From assembly GCA_004558485.1 (NCBI GenBank), contig SFCS01000001.1:1-64000 (forward strand): DNA of 64,000 nucleotides, written 5' to 3'. This stretch comes from Ruminococcus sp. (GTDB taxonomy: Bacteria; Bacillota; Clostridia; Oscillospirales; Acutalibacteraceae). Both the position numbers and the translations under genes were made by a program. Below, in pieces: positions 24,322-32,855 of this stretch. The notes beneath the pieces are model-generated. The model saw only the letters and a program-made list of their open reading frames with translations. It was not told the origin of the DNA and searched no databases. Each line of letters begins with the position of its first letter. Positions within the stretch are counted from its first letter, which is position 1.

Positions 24322-26583
24322 ATGGAGAAAAACAGACAGACGGTGTATTCCCCTGACGGGCAGGTTGCGTTTGCGTTTTCCTGCGACGGCGGGAAACCGA
24401 CCTATCGCGTGACCTACAAGGGTGAGGCTGTGTATGACACGGCGCCGCTCGGTCACCGCATCGGCGGCATAGATTATCATGAGGGCGTCTCCCTGCGGGA
24501 GGTTGTCACCGACAAAAAGGCAGTGGAGCTGCCGCTTTTCGGCAGAATGAAAACGGTCAGAACCGCATTCAACGAGGCGGTCTTTTGTCTGGAGGCGGCG
24601 GGCGTTCCGTTCACGCTGGAGGCGCGGGTGTATAATGAGGGCGTTGCCTTCCGCATGGCATATGACGCGGCGGCGGGCAAGACCGTCAACGCGGAATACA
24701 CCGCCTTCAAGGTGCCGGAAGACAGCTTTGCCTATGCCTCCTTCGGCTGCCGCGGCAGAGGCTGTCAACGATATGAGCGGTTTGCGCACTATGCCGCCAT
24801 TTGCTATGAGGCGGCATATGACCGTTTCCCCGTCAAGGATGTTTTCATGCCCACCGAAAAGCAGGATCTTTTCCACAGCCTCAGAGACGGCGCGGCGGAT
24901 GCCGAGCGGTATATCCTCACGCCGATGGCGGTGGAATTTCCCGAAAAGGACGGCGAAAAGCGGTTCGGAGCGATCCTCGAGGGATATGTCCGGCACTATG
25001 TCGGCGTGAACCTGCGGCAAAAGGGCAGTGGGCTTTTTGAACTGAACACGACCTATCAGTCGGGCAAGCAGTTTGTGGATTTCGATGTGACGGGCGACCG
25101 CGTTGTGACGCCGTACCGCATTTTGTCCGTTGCCGACAGCCTTGATGCGCTGTATAACAACCCGATCCTCTACAGCGTCAATCCGCCTGCTGTCGGGGAC
25201 TACGACTGGGTCGAGCCGGGCAGAAGTGCCTGGTCCTGGCGCTCCAACGGCAGCTTCACCGGCAAGATCGACACCATGTATGCCTACAGCGATGCCGCCA
25301 TCAAGATGGGCTTTGAATACAACATTCTCGACGGCAGATGGTCGCTTTTCGCGGAGGATGTGCCGACGGTGTTCGGGCTTGTGCAGCAGCTTTGCGATGA
25401 CACCCGCCCGTATGATGTGAAACAGATCGTTTGGAACGGCTTTACCGCCAGCGAGGCGCGGTTCCCGCTCGGACACAAGGCGGAGGAGCTGCAAAACGGC
25501 GTGCGCCGCTATTTCCCCGACTATGCAGCCGTCGAGGCCTTCTTTACCGACATCGAAAAATTGGGCATCAAAGGCGTCAAGATTGACTTCATGCCCCCTG
25601 AGGATCAGGTGGAGGCGGGCGTCGACCTGTATGAATGGGTGGCAAAAGCGGCAAAGAAGCATCATTTTATCGTCAACTTCCACGGCGCAATGAAGCCGTC
25701 GGGACTCAATATCACCTATCCGCATGTGCTCAACTATGAGGGCATTTTCGGTCACGAAATGGCGTCGGCGCGCGAGGCGGAGAACGAGACGCACCTGTTC
25801 ACCACCCAGTATCTCACCCGCGGACTTGCCGGTCATGCCGACTTCACGCCGCAGGTGCAGAACGCCTACGGTTGGGCGGAGCTGGTGTTCGTGGACGCAC
25901 CGTTCAACGCCATCGACGCGACGCCGGCGGAGCTGACGGAGTCACCCGCTGTGGAATTCATCAAGGCGTGCCCCACCGTTTGGGATCGCACGAGGGTGCT
26001 GTCCTGCTCGGAATACGGCGTGTTTGCCGCCATGGCAAGAGAAAAGGACGGCAGCTGGTTCCTCGGCGTCATCAATCATAACCGCGCGGAAAACACGGAC
26101 ATCGCCCTTTCGGAATTTTTGGGCGAGGGCACCTATCTTATGGAGCTGTATACCGACGAGGGCGTCAGCCGTCGGACGGTGACGGCAAAGGATGTGCTGT
26201 CCGTTGCCCTTTCCGATAACAGTGGCTATGCCGCCCGCATCTCCAAGGTGTGCCTGTCGCAGTACGGCGGCGTTTGCGGCGCACCGGTGGCGGTGACGCT
26301 TGCGGAGGACACCCTTTCCGCCCGCTATACGCTCGACGGCAGCGACCCGCTGACTTCGAAAACGGCGCAGCCGTATACGGCGCCGATCGCCGTTTCGGAC
26401 ACCTGCCGTCTGCGGGTGGCGGTGACCGACAGGACGGGCGCGCCCGTCGCCTGCCTTGCCTACCGTTTCAACAAGCTGACGGCAGACGGTGTCTGGGAGG
26501 ATGCCGTGGCATATATGAAGGGCAAGGATTTCAAGGAGCAGGACATCAATCTCAGGTGGCTTGCTTATCGGAAAAATAAGTAA
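24322..26583 (+). CDS. Glycoside hydrolase family 97 (probably retaining, alpha-galactosidase-like)
   Basis: A 753-residue GH97 enzyme. The N-terminal beta-super-sandwich (opening YSPDGQVAFAFSCDGGKPTY) is followed by a barrel with KGVKIDFMPPEDQ, where Asp422 is at the place of the nucleophile of retaining GH97 members; inverting SusB-type enzymes lack this Asp. That favours alpha-galactoside hydrolysis with retention. The last about 110 residues include ARYTLDGSDP and a CHB_HEX_C-like beta-sandwich. No signal peptide is seen, so the enzyme is cytoplasmic, unlike periplasmic Bacteroides SusB. AAGGAGG fixes ATG 24322. Confidence 0.88.
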   Translation: MEKNRQTVYSPDGQVAFAFSCDGGKPTYRVTYKGEAVYDTAPLGHRIGGIDYHEGVSLREVVTDKKAVELPLFGRMKTVRTAFNEAVFCLEAAGVPFTLEARVYNEGVAFRMAYDAAAGKTVNAEYTAFKVPEDSFAYASFGCRGRGCQRYERFAHYAAICYEAAYDRFPVKDVFMPTEKQDLFHSLRDGAADAERYILTPMAVEFPEKDGEKRFGAILEGYVRHYVGVNLRQKGSGLFELNTTYQSGKQFVDFDVTGDRVVTPYRILSVADSLDALYNNPILYSVNPPAVGDYDWVEPGRSAWSWRSNGSFTGKIDTMYAYSDAAIKMGFEYNILDGRWSLFAEDVPTVFGLVQQLCDDTRPYDVKQIVWNGFTASEARFPLGHKAEELQNGVRRYFPDYAAVEAFFTDIEKLGIKGVKIDFMPPEDQVEAGVDLYEWVAKAAKKHHFIVNFHGAMKPSGLNITYPHVLNYEGIFGHEMASAREAENETHLFTTQYLTRGLAGHADFTPQVQNAYGWAELVFVDAPFNAIDATPAELTESPAVEFIKACPTVWDRTRVLSCSEYGVFAAMAREKDGSWFLGVINHNRAENTDIALSEFLGEGTYLMELYTDEGVSRRTVTAKDVLSVALSDNSGYAARISKVCLSQYGGVCGAPVAVTLAEDTLSARYTLDGSDPLTSKTAQPYTAPIAVSDTCRLRVAVTDRTGAPVACLAYRFNKLTADGVWEDAVAYMKGKDFKEQDINLRWLAYRKNK

Positions 26584-26590
26584 CAAGCAG

Positions 26591-26637
26591 AAAACGAGCG
26601 GCAAAGGCACTTGCCTTTGCCGCTCGCTTCTTTTTTT
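26591..26637. terminator. Bidirectional terminator between GH97 and the GNAT gene
   Basis: CGAGCGGCAAAGGC-ACTT-GCCTTTGCCGCTCG, a 14-bp perfect stem, with AAAA on one side and TTTTTTT on the other. Confidence 0.9.
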
Positions 26638-27118
26638 ACAGCCGTTCGTAGGCTATGCGGGGCGTGCCGTCCTCCACGGTGCGGACGATGCCGCAGCGGG
26701 TGAACCCGTTTTTCAGAATGAGGTGCTGCATGATGGCATTGTCGGCGTGCGTGTCGATGCGCAGATGCGGCTGCCGCGCGGCGCAAAAGGCGACAACGGC
26801 ATCGAGGACGCCGTGCGTCCTGCCGTCGCTTGCCAGGCGGTGAATGGTGCCGTAGGGCGCGTCGGACAGCCACGCACCGTCCCCGATCGTCGCATAGGCG
26901 GGGTCGTCGCCGACAATGAATGCAAAGGCGGCATGGATGCCGTCGGCATCCTCCGAAACGAAAAGCCGCCCGACTGCAATGTCCTGCTGCAAAAGCGCCG
27001 TCGGCGGGAAAACATTTCCCCACTGATCGGGATTGCCGTTTTCCGCCATGAAACGGCGGGCGCGGTCATAGATCTTCAATATCTGCGGCAGATCGCCGCT
27101 TTGTGCAGTGCGGATCAT
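26636..27118 (-). CDS. GNAT-family N-acetyltransferase
   Basis: A 160-residue acetyl-CoA-dependent acetyltransferase. It opens MIRTAQSGDLPQILKIYDRA and has the GNAT beta4-alpha3 pattern around IHRLASDGRTHGVLDAVV (about 92-109), where the usual RGxGxG acetyl-CoA loop is replaced by DGRTHG, and ends with the HADNAIMQHLILKNGF segment typical of alpha4-beta6. AAAGGAG sets the ATG at 27118. Acceptor substrate unknown. It is divergent from the threonine aldolase-like gene. Confidence 0.85.
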   Translation of the reverse strand: MIRTAQSGDLPQILKIYDRARRFMAENGNPDQWGNVFPPTALLQQDIAVGRLFVSEDADGIHAAFAFIVGDDPAYATIGDGAWLSDAPYGTIHRLASDGRTHGVLDAVVAFCAARQPHLRIDTHADNAIMQHLILKNGFTRCGIVRTVEDGTPRIAYERL

Positions 27119-27181
27119 AAGGGGTCTCCTTTGAAGGTTTGTTTTTTTATGGTATACCATGGCGCGGGATCTGTCAAGGGC

Positions 27182-27210
27182 TTGCAAATCGGCGGCGGAT
27201 GCGGTATGAT
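27182..27210 (+). promoter_or_regulatory. Sigma-A promoter of the aldolase-like gene
   Basis: TTGCAA (27182-27187), 17 bases, TATGAT (27205-27210). Confidence 0.65.
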
Positions 27211-27234
27211 GATAGGGTAAAAAAAGGGGGCTGT

Positions 27235-28272
27235 ATGACCATGATACGACTGAATAACGACTATAACCGCGGCGCATTTCCCTCCATCCTGCGGGAATTG
27301 ATGAACACGAATGGTACGGGCTTTGCCGGCTATGGCGAGGACACCTGGTGTCAGAAGGCGAAGGCGGTCATAGCGGAGCTTGCCGCCTGCCCGGATGCGG
27401 ACATTCGCTTTTTCCCCGGCGCAACACAGGCAAATCTCGTGGTGATCGCGGCGGCGCTCTCGTCGGTGCAAAGCGTCATCGCCGCCGACACCGGCCACAT
27501 CAACTGTCATGAGGCTGCCTCCGTCGAGAACACGGGGCACAAAATTCTGGAGCTGCCGAACACCGACGGCAAGATTACCGCCGGACAGATTGCCGATCTC
27601 GCGGCAGCTTACTATGACGGCGGTGAGCCGGAATTTCTGACCGAGCCGAAGATGGTGTATCTGTCCTTCCCGACCGAAAAGGGGACGCTGTATTCCAAAA
27701 AGGAGCTGGAGGCTATAAACGATGTGTGCCGAAGGTACGGGATGTATCTTTTCGTGGACGGCGCGCGCATGGGCTACGGTCTCGGCGCTGCCGAAAACGA
27801 TCTGACGCTGCGGGATTTTGCGGCGCTTTGCGATGTGTTTTACATCGGCGGCACAAAGTGCGGCGCGCTGTTCGGCGAGGCGGTCGTCATCACCGCCCCC
27901 GCGCTCAAGCACCGCTTTAAAGCGTATATGAAGCAGCACGGTGCCGTGATGGCGAAGGGGTGGCTCATGGGCTTGCAATTTGCCGTCATGCTGGAGAGCG
28001 GGGAATATTTCAGAGAGACGCGCCGCGCCGATGCGCTGGCCATGCGCGTGAAGGAGGCGTTTGTGAAAAAGGGCGTGCCGCTTTGGGTGGACAGCCCGAC
28101 AAACCAGCAGTTTGTCATTCTCACCGACGCCCAAAAGGCGGCGCTGGCGCAGAAGTATTATTTTGAGGAAATGGGCGCCGGCGCAAACGGCTCTGTCGTG
28201 CGCTTTTGCACAAGCTGGGCAACGACCGAGGAAGAAGCGGCTGCACTGATCGCCGACATAGAGAAACTTTGA
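27235..28272 (+). CDS. ltaE: Low-specificity L-threonine aldolase-like PLP enzyme
   Basis: A 345-residue fold-type I PLP enzyme of the beta-eliminating lyase / threonine aldolase family. The opening NNDYNRGAFPSILREL, the cofactor-stacking region DTGHINCHEAASVE, the Asp of LFVDGARMGYGL and Lys208 in GGTKCGALFGE, which would form the internal aldimine, are visible. It should cleave beta-hydroxy amino acids such as threonine to glycine and aldehyde. ATG 27235 lies four bases and ATG 27241 ten bases from AGGGGG, so the exact start is open by two codons. It stands alone with its own promoter. Confidence 0.86.
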   Translation: MTMIRLNNDYNRGAFPSILRELMNTNGTGFAGYGEDTWCQKAKAVIAELAACPDADIRFFPGATQANLVVIAAALSSVQSVIAADTGHINCHEAASVENTGHKILELPNTDGKITAGQIADLAAAYYDGGEPEFLTEPKMVYLSFPTEKGTLYSKKELEAINDVCRRYGMYLFVDGARMGYGLGAAENDLTLRDFAALCDVFYIGGTKCGALFGEAVVITAPALKHRFKAYMKQHGAVMAKGWLMGLQFAVMLESGEYFRETRRADALAMRVKEAFVKKGVPLWVDSPTNQQFVILTDAQKAALAQKYYFEEMGAGANGSVVRFCTSWATTEEEAAALIADIEKL

Positions 28273-28296
28273 ACCGTCTGAAAGCCCGTGAAAACG

Positions 28297-29064
28297 TCAG
28301 TTTTCATGGGCTTTCCTGTATGCGGTGGGAGACGCGCCCGTCGCCGCCTTGAACAGCCTTGAAAAATACAGCGGATCGCGAAAGCCGCAGGAGAGCGCGG
28401 TAGTCTTGACTGACTGCCCGTGCTCCAGCAGCTCGCGGGCACCGGTGAGCCGATATTGCAGCAGATATGCTCCCGGAGAGGTGCCGTATTGCTTCGTGAA
28501 GCAGCGGTGCAGCGTGGCGCGGCTGGTGCCGAGCGCGGCGCAAAGGGCGGCAATGCCGAAATCCGGTTTGTAAAACTCCCGTCGGATAACGTTCACCGCC
28601 GCCGTCGCCGTGTCATCGCCTCTGTCGGCGGCAAGCGGAAAGAGATCGGCATATGTGCCGAGAACGGCAAGCGTCAGCCCATATGCCGCATGCTTTGTCT
28701 GCACGGGCATGGCAGCGCACAGCATGTCGAAAAGCGGGCGGATGCGTGCCGACTCGACAAAGCCGATGATGCAGTCGTCTCTTGCAAAGGCAATCTTGTT
28801 CAGAAACGGCAGAAAGTGCTCGTGTTCAAATTCCACCCATGTATACATCCAGGGGTCGTCCCTGTCCGGATAATACTGCACCGTTTCAAAGGGACGTATG
28901 ACGAAGCTCTCCCCGGCGGTCACCGTAAAGCGTTTGCCGTTGCGGATGAAGATACCCTTGCCTCGGAGAATGTAATGAATGATGGTATAGGTGCGCGTGC
29001 CTGGTCCCCAGGAATGCATGTCTGCGCAGTCCTGCGTTCCGCTGTAATAGACATGATGGTTCAT
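28297..29064 (-). CDS. AraC-family regulator next to alpha-galactosidase
   Basis: A 255-residue regulator with an N-terminal cupin-like sugar-sensing domain (HYILRGKGIFIRNG, then FVIRPFETVQYYPD) and two C-terminal helix-turn-helix motifs (about 155-255; FGIAALCAALGTSRATLHRC and CGFRDPLYFSRLFKAATG). GGGAGGG fixes ATG 29064. It is divergent from the GH27 gene and its promoter reaches into the GH27 start region, so control of alpha-galactoside use is the natural inference. Confidence 0.9.
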   Translation of the reverse strand: MNHHVYYSGTQDCADMHSWGPGTRTYTIIHYILRGKGIFIRNGKRFTVTAGESFVIRPFETVQYYPDRDDPWMYTWVEFEHEHFLPFLNKIAFARDDCIIGFVESARIRPLFDMLCAAMPVQTKHAAYGLTLAVLGTYADLFPLAADRGDDTATAAVNVIRREFYKPDFGIAALCAALGTSRATLHRCFTKQYGTSPGAYLLQYRLTGARELLEHGQSVKTTALSCGFRDPLYFSRLFKAATGASPTAYRKAHEN

Positions 29065-29144
29065 GCTACCCTCCCGATTGAAACGATAATACATATTTAT
29101 GAGATAAAAAACCATGGAAACAGAGATTTTTTTACTATATATTC

Positions 29145-29173
29145 AGTGTACAACATATATTTGCGGAGGTCAA
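29145..29173 (-). promoter_or_regulatory. Promoter of the araC-type gene beside GH27
   Basis: Minus strand TTGACC (29173-29168), 17 bases, TACACT (29150-29145). The -35 lies within the ribosome site region of the divergent GH27 gene, so the two transcripts overlap at their 5' ends. A weak TGGAAA-N17-TATATT (29115-29143) could serve GH27. Confidence 0.5.
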
Positions 29174-29177
29174 GACA

Positions 29178-30305
29178 ATGATAAAAAACACACCCCCTAT
29201 GGGCTGGAATTCCTGGAACACTTTCGGTGAGAACATCGACGAAAAGCTGATTTTTCTAACGGCGGACAGGATGGTGGAGCTCGGGCTGCCGGAGCTTGGC
29301 TATACCTACCTTGTGATTGACGACTGCTGGTCCAAAAGGGAACGCGACGAAAACGGCAGACTGGTTGCAAACCCCGAAAAATTTCCGCACGGCATGAAGG
29401 CGGTCGCGGACTATGTGCACGGGAAAGGGCTGAAATTCGGCATGTATTCCTGTGCGGGAAATCTGACCTGCGCCGGTTATCCCGGCAGCTTTGAGCATGA
29501 ATTTGAGGATGCCGAAACCTTTGCGTCGTGGGGTGTGGATTTTCTCAAATACGACTATTGCTTCCACAGCAACATCATTCACGGAAAATACCTGTATCGC
29601 CGCATGGGGCTGGCACTCGAAAACTGCGGCAGAGACATTCTTCTCAGCGCTTGCTCGTGGGGCGCGGACAACACGGCGGAATGGATCCGCGAAACGGGTG
29701 CAAAAATGTGGCGCTCGACGGGCGACATTTTTGACAGCTGGGAGTCGATAAGATCCCTCACCGAGGCACAGGAGCAACTGTTCCCCTATGGCGGCAAGGG
29801 GTGCTTCAACGACATGGATATGCTCGTTGTGGGCATGTACGGCGAGGGCAATGTCGGGCTGGAGAAGCTGACCCTCGAGCAGTATAAAACGCATTTTTCC
29901 ATTTGGGCTCTGCTTGGCTCACCGCTGATGATCGGCTGTGACATCCGCAAGATTGACAAGGAAACATTGGAAATTCTCTCGAACCGTGAGCTGATTGCCA
30001 TCAATCAGGACGAGGCGTGCCGCCAGGTCTATAAGCTGACGCCTTTTGGGGGTGACAATCTCAAGGTGTATGCACGAAATCTTGAAAACGGAGACATTGC
30101 GATCGGCATTTTCAACTTCTCTGACGGATGGATGCAGACGCGGCTTAACCTCGACGAATTGGGCTTGCCGGAAAGCACGGGCAGAACCCTTGAAATGCAC
30201 GAGCTGTGGAGCGGGGAGACGCAGACGGTCAAAAACGGCACCTCCTTCCACAAGGTCGCGCCTTATGGCTGTCTTGTCTATCGCTGCAGGGTGGTGAAGC
30301 GTTGA
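29178..30305 (+). CDS. Alpha-galactosidase, glycoside hydrolase family 27
   Basis: A 375-residue retaining exo-alpha-galactosidase. It begins TPPMGWNSWNTFGENID, the GH27 signature, with VIDDCW near 46-51, the nucleophile Asp126 in KYDYC and the acid/base Asp183 in STGDIFDSW. A short C-terminal beta domain ends with the beta-strands around LWSGETQTV. There is no signal peptide, so melibiose- or raffinose-type sugars must be imported first. GGAGG precedes the ATG at normal distance. It overlaps the next small gene by one base (TGATG). Confidence 0.95.
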   Translation: MIKNTPPMGWNSWNTFGENIDEKLIFLTADRMVELGLPELGYTYLVIDDCWSKRERDENGRLVANPEKFPHGMKAVADYVHGKGLKFGMYSCAGNLTCAGYPGSFEHEFEDAETFASWGVDFLKYDYCFHSNIIHGKYLYRRMGLALENCGRDILLSACSWGADNTAEWIRETGAKMWRSTGDIFDSWESIRSLTEAQEQLFPYGGKGCFNDMDMLVVGMYGEGNVGLEKLTLEQYKTHFSIWALLGSPLMIGCDIRKIDKETLEILSNRELIAINQDEACRQVYKLTPFGGDNLKVYARNLENGDIAIGIFNFSDGWMQTRLNLDELGLPESTGRTLEMHELWSGETQTVKNGTSFHKVAPYGCLVYRCRVVKR

Positions 30306-30496
30306 TGCAGGTCTGCATTTCGTGCGGCAGGAAGCTGTCCTACAATGACATTGGGGCAACAAAGAAGTTTATAAACCGCGCAAGCACTGAGTTTTTGTGC
30401 ATCCCCTGTCTGTGCGAGCAGCTGCACATTCCGAAAGAGCGCATGCTGCAAAAGATCGAGCATTTCAAAAGACAGGGCTGCACCCTCTTCGTTTGA
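30305..30496 (+). CDS. Small cysteine-rich zinc-ribbon-like protein
   Basis: A 63-residue protein with Cys4, Cys7 (CISC) and Cys32, Cys35, Cys37 (CIPCLC), a spacing that would fit a zinc ribbon, and an amphipathic C-terminal helix. I do not know a function. Its ATG overlaps the GH27 stop by one base, so it is translated from the alpha-galactosidase message, and a terminator follows directly. The conserved-looking segment GATKKFINRASTEFLC suggests a real protein rather than a chance frame. Confidence 0.75.
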   Translation: MQVCISCGRKLSYNDIGATKKFINRASTEFLCIPCLCEQLHIPKERMLQKIEHFKRQGCTLFV

Positions 30497-30532
30497 AAAA
30501 AGCGTCCGTTTGTGAAAACGGACGCTTTTAAT
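30497..30532. terminator. Bidirectional terminator between the GH27 operon and glnN
   Basis: AGCGTCCGTTT-GTGA-AAACGGACGCT with AAAAAA before and TTTT after it. Confidence 0.9.
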
Positions 30533-30534
30533 GT

Positions 30535-32628
30535 TTATTGTACGCCGAACAGCAGATCGCTGTAGGTCGGATAGGGCCAATATTTTTTGGCGGTGGTCGC
30601 CTCTAACTGGTCGGCATCGACGCGCATGTCCTGCATCGCGGCAAAGACGACATCGTGATAGTAGTTTGCCAGCGCCAGCGCGTCCTTTTGCTCACGGGCG
30701 TTGACGAGTGCTGCTTCAAGCGTGTCCATCTTCTGATAGAAGCTGCAGGAAAGGGCGGACAGCTTTTCCACCAGCCGTTCCTCCACCATGCGTCCCGCCT
30801 GCGGTAGGAGCTGCTTTTTGGCAAGCGCCGTTTCGGTCAGCTCGCGTTCATAGCTTTCGACGGCGGGGAGAATTTCCTTTTGCGCCATGTCGAGCATGGT
30901 CTCCGCCTCGATGTTCATGACCTTGCTGTAGTTATCTAGGAGAATCTCATAGCGCGAATGCAGCTCCGAGCGGGTGTAGATTTTGTATTTCTCAAACAGC
31001 GCGATGTTTTCCTTACGGATGAGATAGGGCAGGCACTCCGGCGTCGAGCGCAGATTGAGCAGCCCGCGCTTTTCCGCCTCCGCGATCCAGGCATCGTCAT
31101 AGCCGTTGCCGTTGAAGATGATGCGCTTGTGCTCCTTGAGGGTGCGTACGATGAGCGCATGAACGGCGGCGTTGAAATCGGACGCCGTTTCCAGCTCGGT
31201 TGCAAAATCGTCGAGCGACTCCGCAACCGCCGTGTTCAGAACGGTGTTCGGACCGGCGATGGACAGCGTCGAGCCGAGCATGCGGAACTCAAACTTATTG
31301 CCGGTGAACGCAAACGGCGAGGTGCGGTTGCGGTCGGTGTTGTCCTTGGGGAAGCGCGGCAGGATGTGCACGCCGATCTTCATGAGCGGCTGCTCCTTTG
31401 CGTCATAGGCGGCGTCCTTTTCGATCGCGTCGAGCACCGCCGTCAGCTCGTCGCCGAGGAACATGGACACCACGGCGGGCGGCGCCTCGTTCGCGCCGAG
31501 ACGGTGGTCGTTGCCGGCGCTTGCGACCGAAATGCGCATCAGATCCTGATGCAGGTCAACGGCACGAATGACGGCGCACAGGAACACGAGGAACTGCGCG
31601 TTTTCATGCGGCGTGTCGCCCGGCTCTAAAAGGTTCATGCCGGTGTCGGTCGAAAGCGACCAGTTGTTGTGCTTGCCCGAACCGTTGACGCCCGCAAACG
31701 GCTTTTCGTGCAAAAGGCAGACAAGCCCGTGCCGTCTGGCGATCTTCTTCATCAGCTCCATGGTGAGCTGGTTGTGGTCGGTGGCGAGGTTGGTCGTGGT
31801 GAAGATGGGCGCCAGCTCATGCTGCGCAGGCGCGACCTCGTTGTGCTCCGTCTTGGCAAGGATGCCGAGCTTCCAAAGCTCGTTGTCGAGATCGTGCATA
31901 TACGCCGAAACGCGGGTCTTGATCGCGCCGAAATAGTGATCTTCAAGCTCCTGCCCTTTGGGCGGCTTTGCGCCGAACAGCGTCCTGCCGGTGAACAGCA
32001 GATCGCGGCGCTTGTTGAACATTTCCTCGGGCACGAGAAAATATTCCTGCTCCGGCCCGACGGTGGTGTTGACAAAGCGGACATCATGGTGTCCGAACAG
32101 GTGCACCATGCGCAGCGCCTGCTTGCTGATGGCCTCCATGGAGCGCAAAAGCGGGGTCTTTTTGTCAAGTGCCTCGCCGCCGTAGGAGCAGAATGCCGTC
32201 GGGATGCACAGCGTCTTATCCTTGATAAAGGCATAGGAGGAGGGATCCCACGCGGTATAGCCGCGCGCCTCAAAGGTGGCACGCAGACCGCCGGAGGGGA
32301 AGGAGGAGGCGTCCGGCTCGCCGCGCACCAGCTCCTTGCCGGAGAATTCCATGATGACGCCGCCGTCCGCCGTGGGCGAGATGAAGCTGTCGTGCTTCTC
32401 GGCGGTGATGCCGGTGAGGGGCTGGAACCAGTGGGTAAAGTGCGTTGCTCCCTTTTCAAGCGCCCAATCCTTCATCGCGTTGGCGACAACGCCCGCGATA
32501 GCGGGGTCGAGATGCTTGCCGAGCGCCATGGTGCGGCGCAACGCCCTGTAGGTGTCCCTCGGCAGCCGCTCCCGCATAACGCTGTCGTTGAACACCATTG
32601 ACCCGAAAAGCTCCGGTACTTTCTCCAT
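30535..32628 (-). CDS. glnN: Glutamine synthetase type III
   Basis: A 697-residue GSIII, the long dodecameric form common in Clostridia and Bacteroides; it makes glutamine from glutamate, ammonia and ATP. The family signature HWFQPLTGITAEKHD is near 66-80, with VGPEQEYFLV, KTEHNEVAPAQHELAP and GSGKHNNWSLST carrying the metal and substrate ligands. AAGGAG precedes the ATG. A sigma-A promoter and a terminator-like hairpin lie in the 75-base leader, which suggests attenuation in response to nitrogen state, though the effector is unknown. Confidence 0.96.
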   Translation of the reverse strand: MEKVPELFGSMVFNDSVMRERLPRDTYRALRRTMALGKHLDPAIAGVVANAMKDWALEKGATHFTHWFQPLTGITAEKHDSFISPTADGGVIMEFSGKELVRGEPDASSFPSGGLRATFEARGYTAWDPSSYAFIKDKTLCIPTAFCSYGGEALDKKTPLLRSMEAISKQALRMVHLFGHHDVRFVNTTVGPEQEYFLVPEEMFNKRRDLLFTGRTLFGAKPPKGQELEDHYFGAIKTRVSAYMHDLDNELWKLGILAKTEHNEVAPAQHELAPIFTTTNLATDHNQLTMELMKKIARRHGLVCLLHEKPFAGVNGSGKHNNWSLSTDTGMNLLEPGDTPHENAQFLVFLCAVIRAVDLHQDLMRISVASAGNDHRLGANEAPPAVVSMFLGDELTAVLDAIEKDAAYDAKEQPLMKIGVHILPRFPKDNTDRNRTSPFAFTGNKFEFRMLGSTLSIAGPNTVLNTAVAESLDDFATELETASDFNAAVHALIVRTLKEHKRIIFNGNGYDDAWIAEAEKRGLLNLRSTPECLPYLIRKENIALFEKYKIYTRSELHSRYEILLDNYSKVMNIEAETMLDMAQKEILPAVESYERELTETALAKKQLLPQAGRMVEERLVEKLSALSCSFYQKMDTLEAALVNAREQKDALALANYYHDVVFAAMQDMRVDADQLEATTAKKYWPYPTYSDLLFGVQ

Positions 32629-32650
32629 AAAAAATACACTCCTTTTTTAC

Positions 32651-32688
32651 ACAAAAATAAGCGCTGCGAAGCCAAGCCTCACAGCGCC
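32651..32688 (-). terminator. Terminator-like hairpin in the glnN leader
   Basis: On the minus strand GCGCTG-T-GAGGC-TTG-GCTTC-G-CAGCGC folds into an interrupted 11-bp stem followed by TTATTTTTGTG. It begins about 15 bases after the expected transcript start and ends some 20 bases before the glnN ATG, so it would stop or tune transcription before the gene. Confidence 0.6.
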
Positions 32689-32709
32689 ATTGCTTTGAAG
32701 TATGCTGAC

Positions 32710-32738
32710 AGTATACCAAAGTGCGAAAAATTTGTCAA
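32710..32738 (-). promoter_or_regulatory. Sigma-A promoter of glnN
   Basis: Minus strand TTGACA (32738-32733), 17 bases, TATACT (32715-32710). Confidence 0.85.
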
Positions 32739-32754
32739 GACCCATCGCAAAAGG

Positions 32755-32783
32755 TTGCGCGACTGTAAAAAATATAGTATACT
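32755..32783 (+). promoter_or_regulatory. Sigma-A promoter of tepA-ftsK
   Basis: TTGCGC (32755-32760), 17 bases, TATACT (32778-32783), back to back with the glnN promoter. Confidence 0.7.
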
Positions 32784-32855
32784 GATATGTAGTTTCGTCT
32801 ATAGTTTCGCTCTCATTTGGTAATGCTATGAAAAATACCATTAAAGGGCGAAAGG

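Noticed and set aside
23965..25836. A minus-strand frame of 623 codons that crosses tRNA-Lys and ends SQVLCQLS
   Set aside because: That ending is the well-known false translation of the reverse strand of a tRNA gene; the rest is antisense to GH97.
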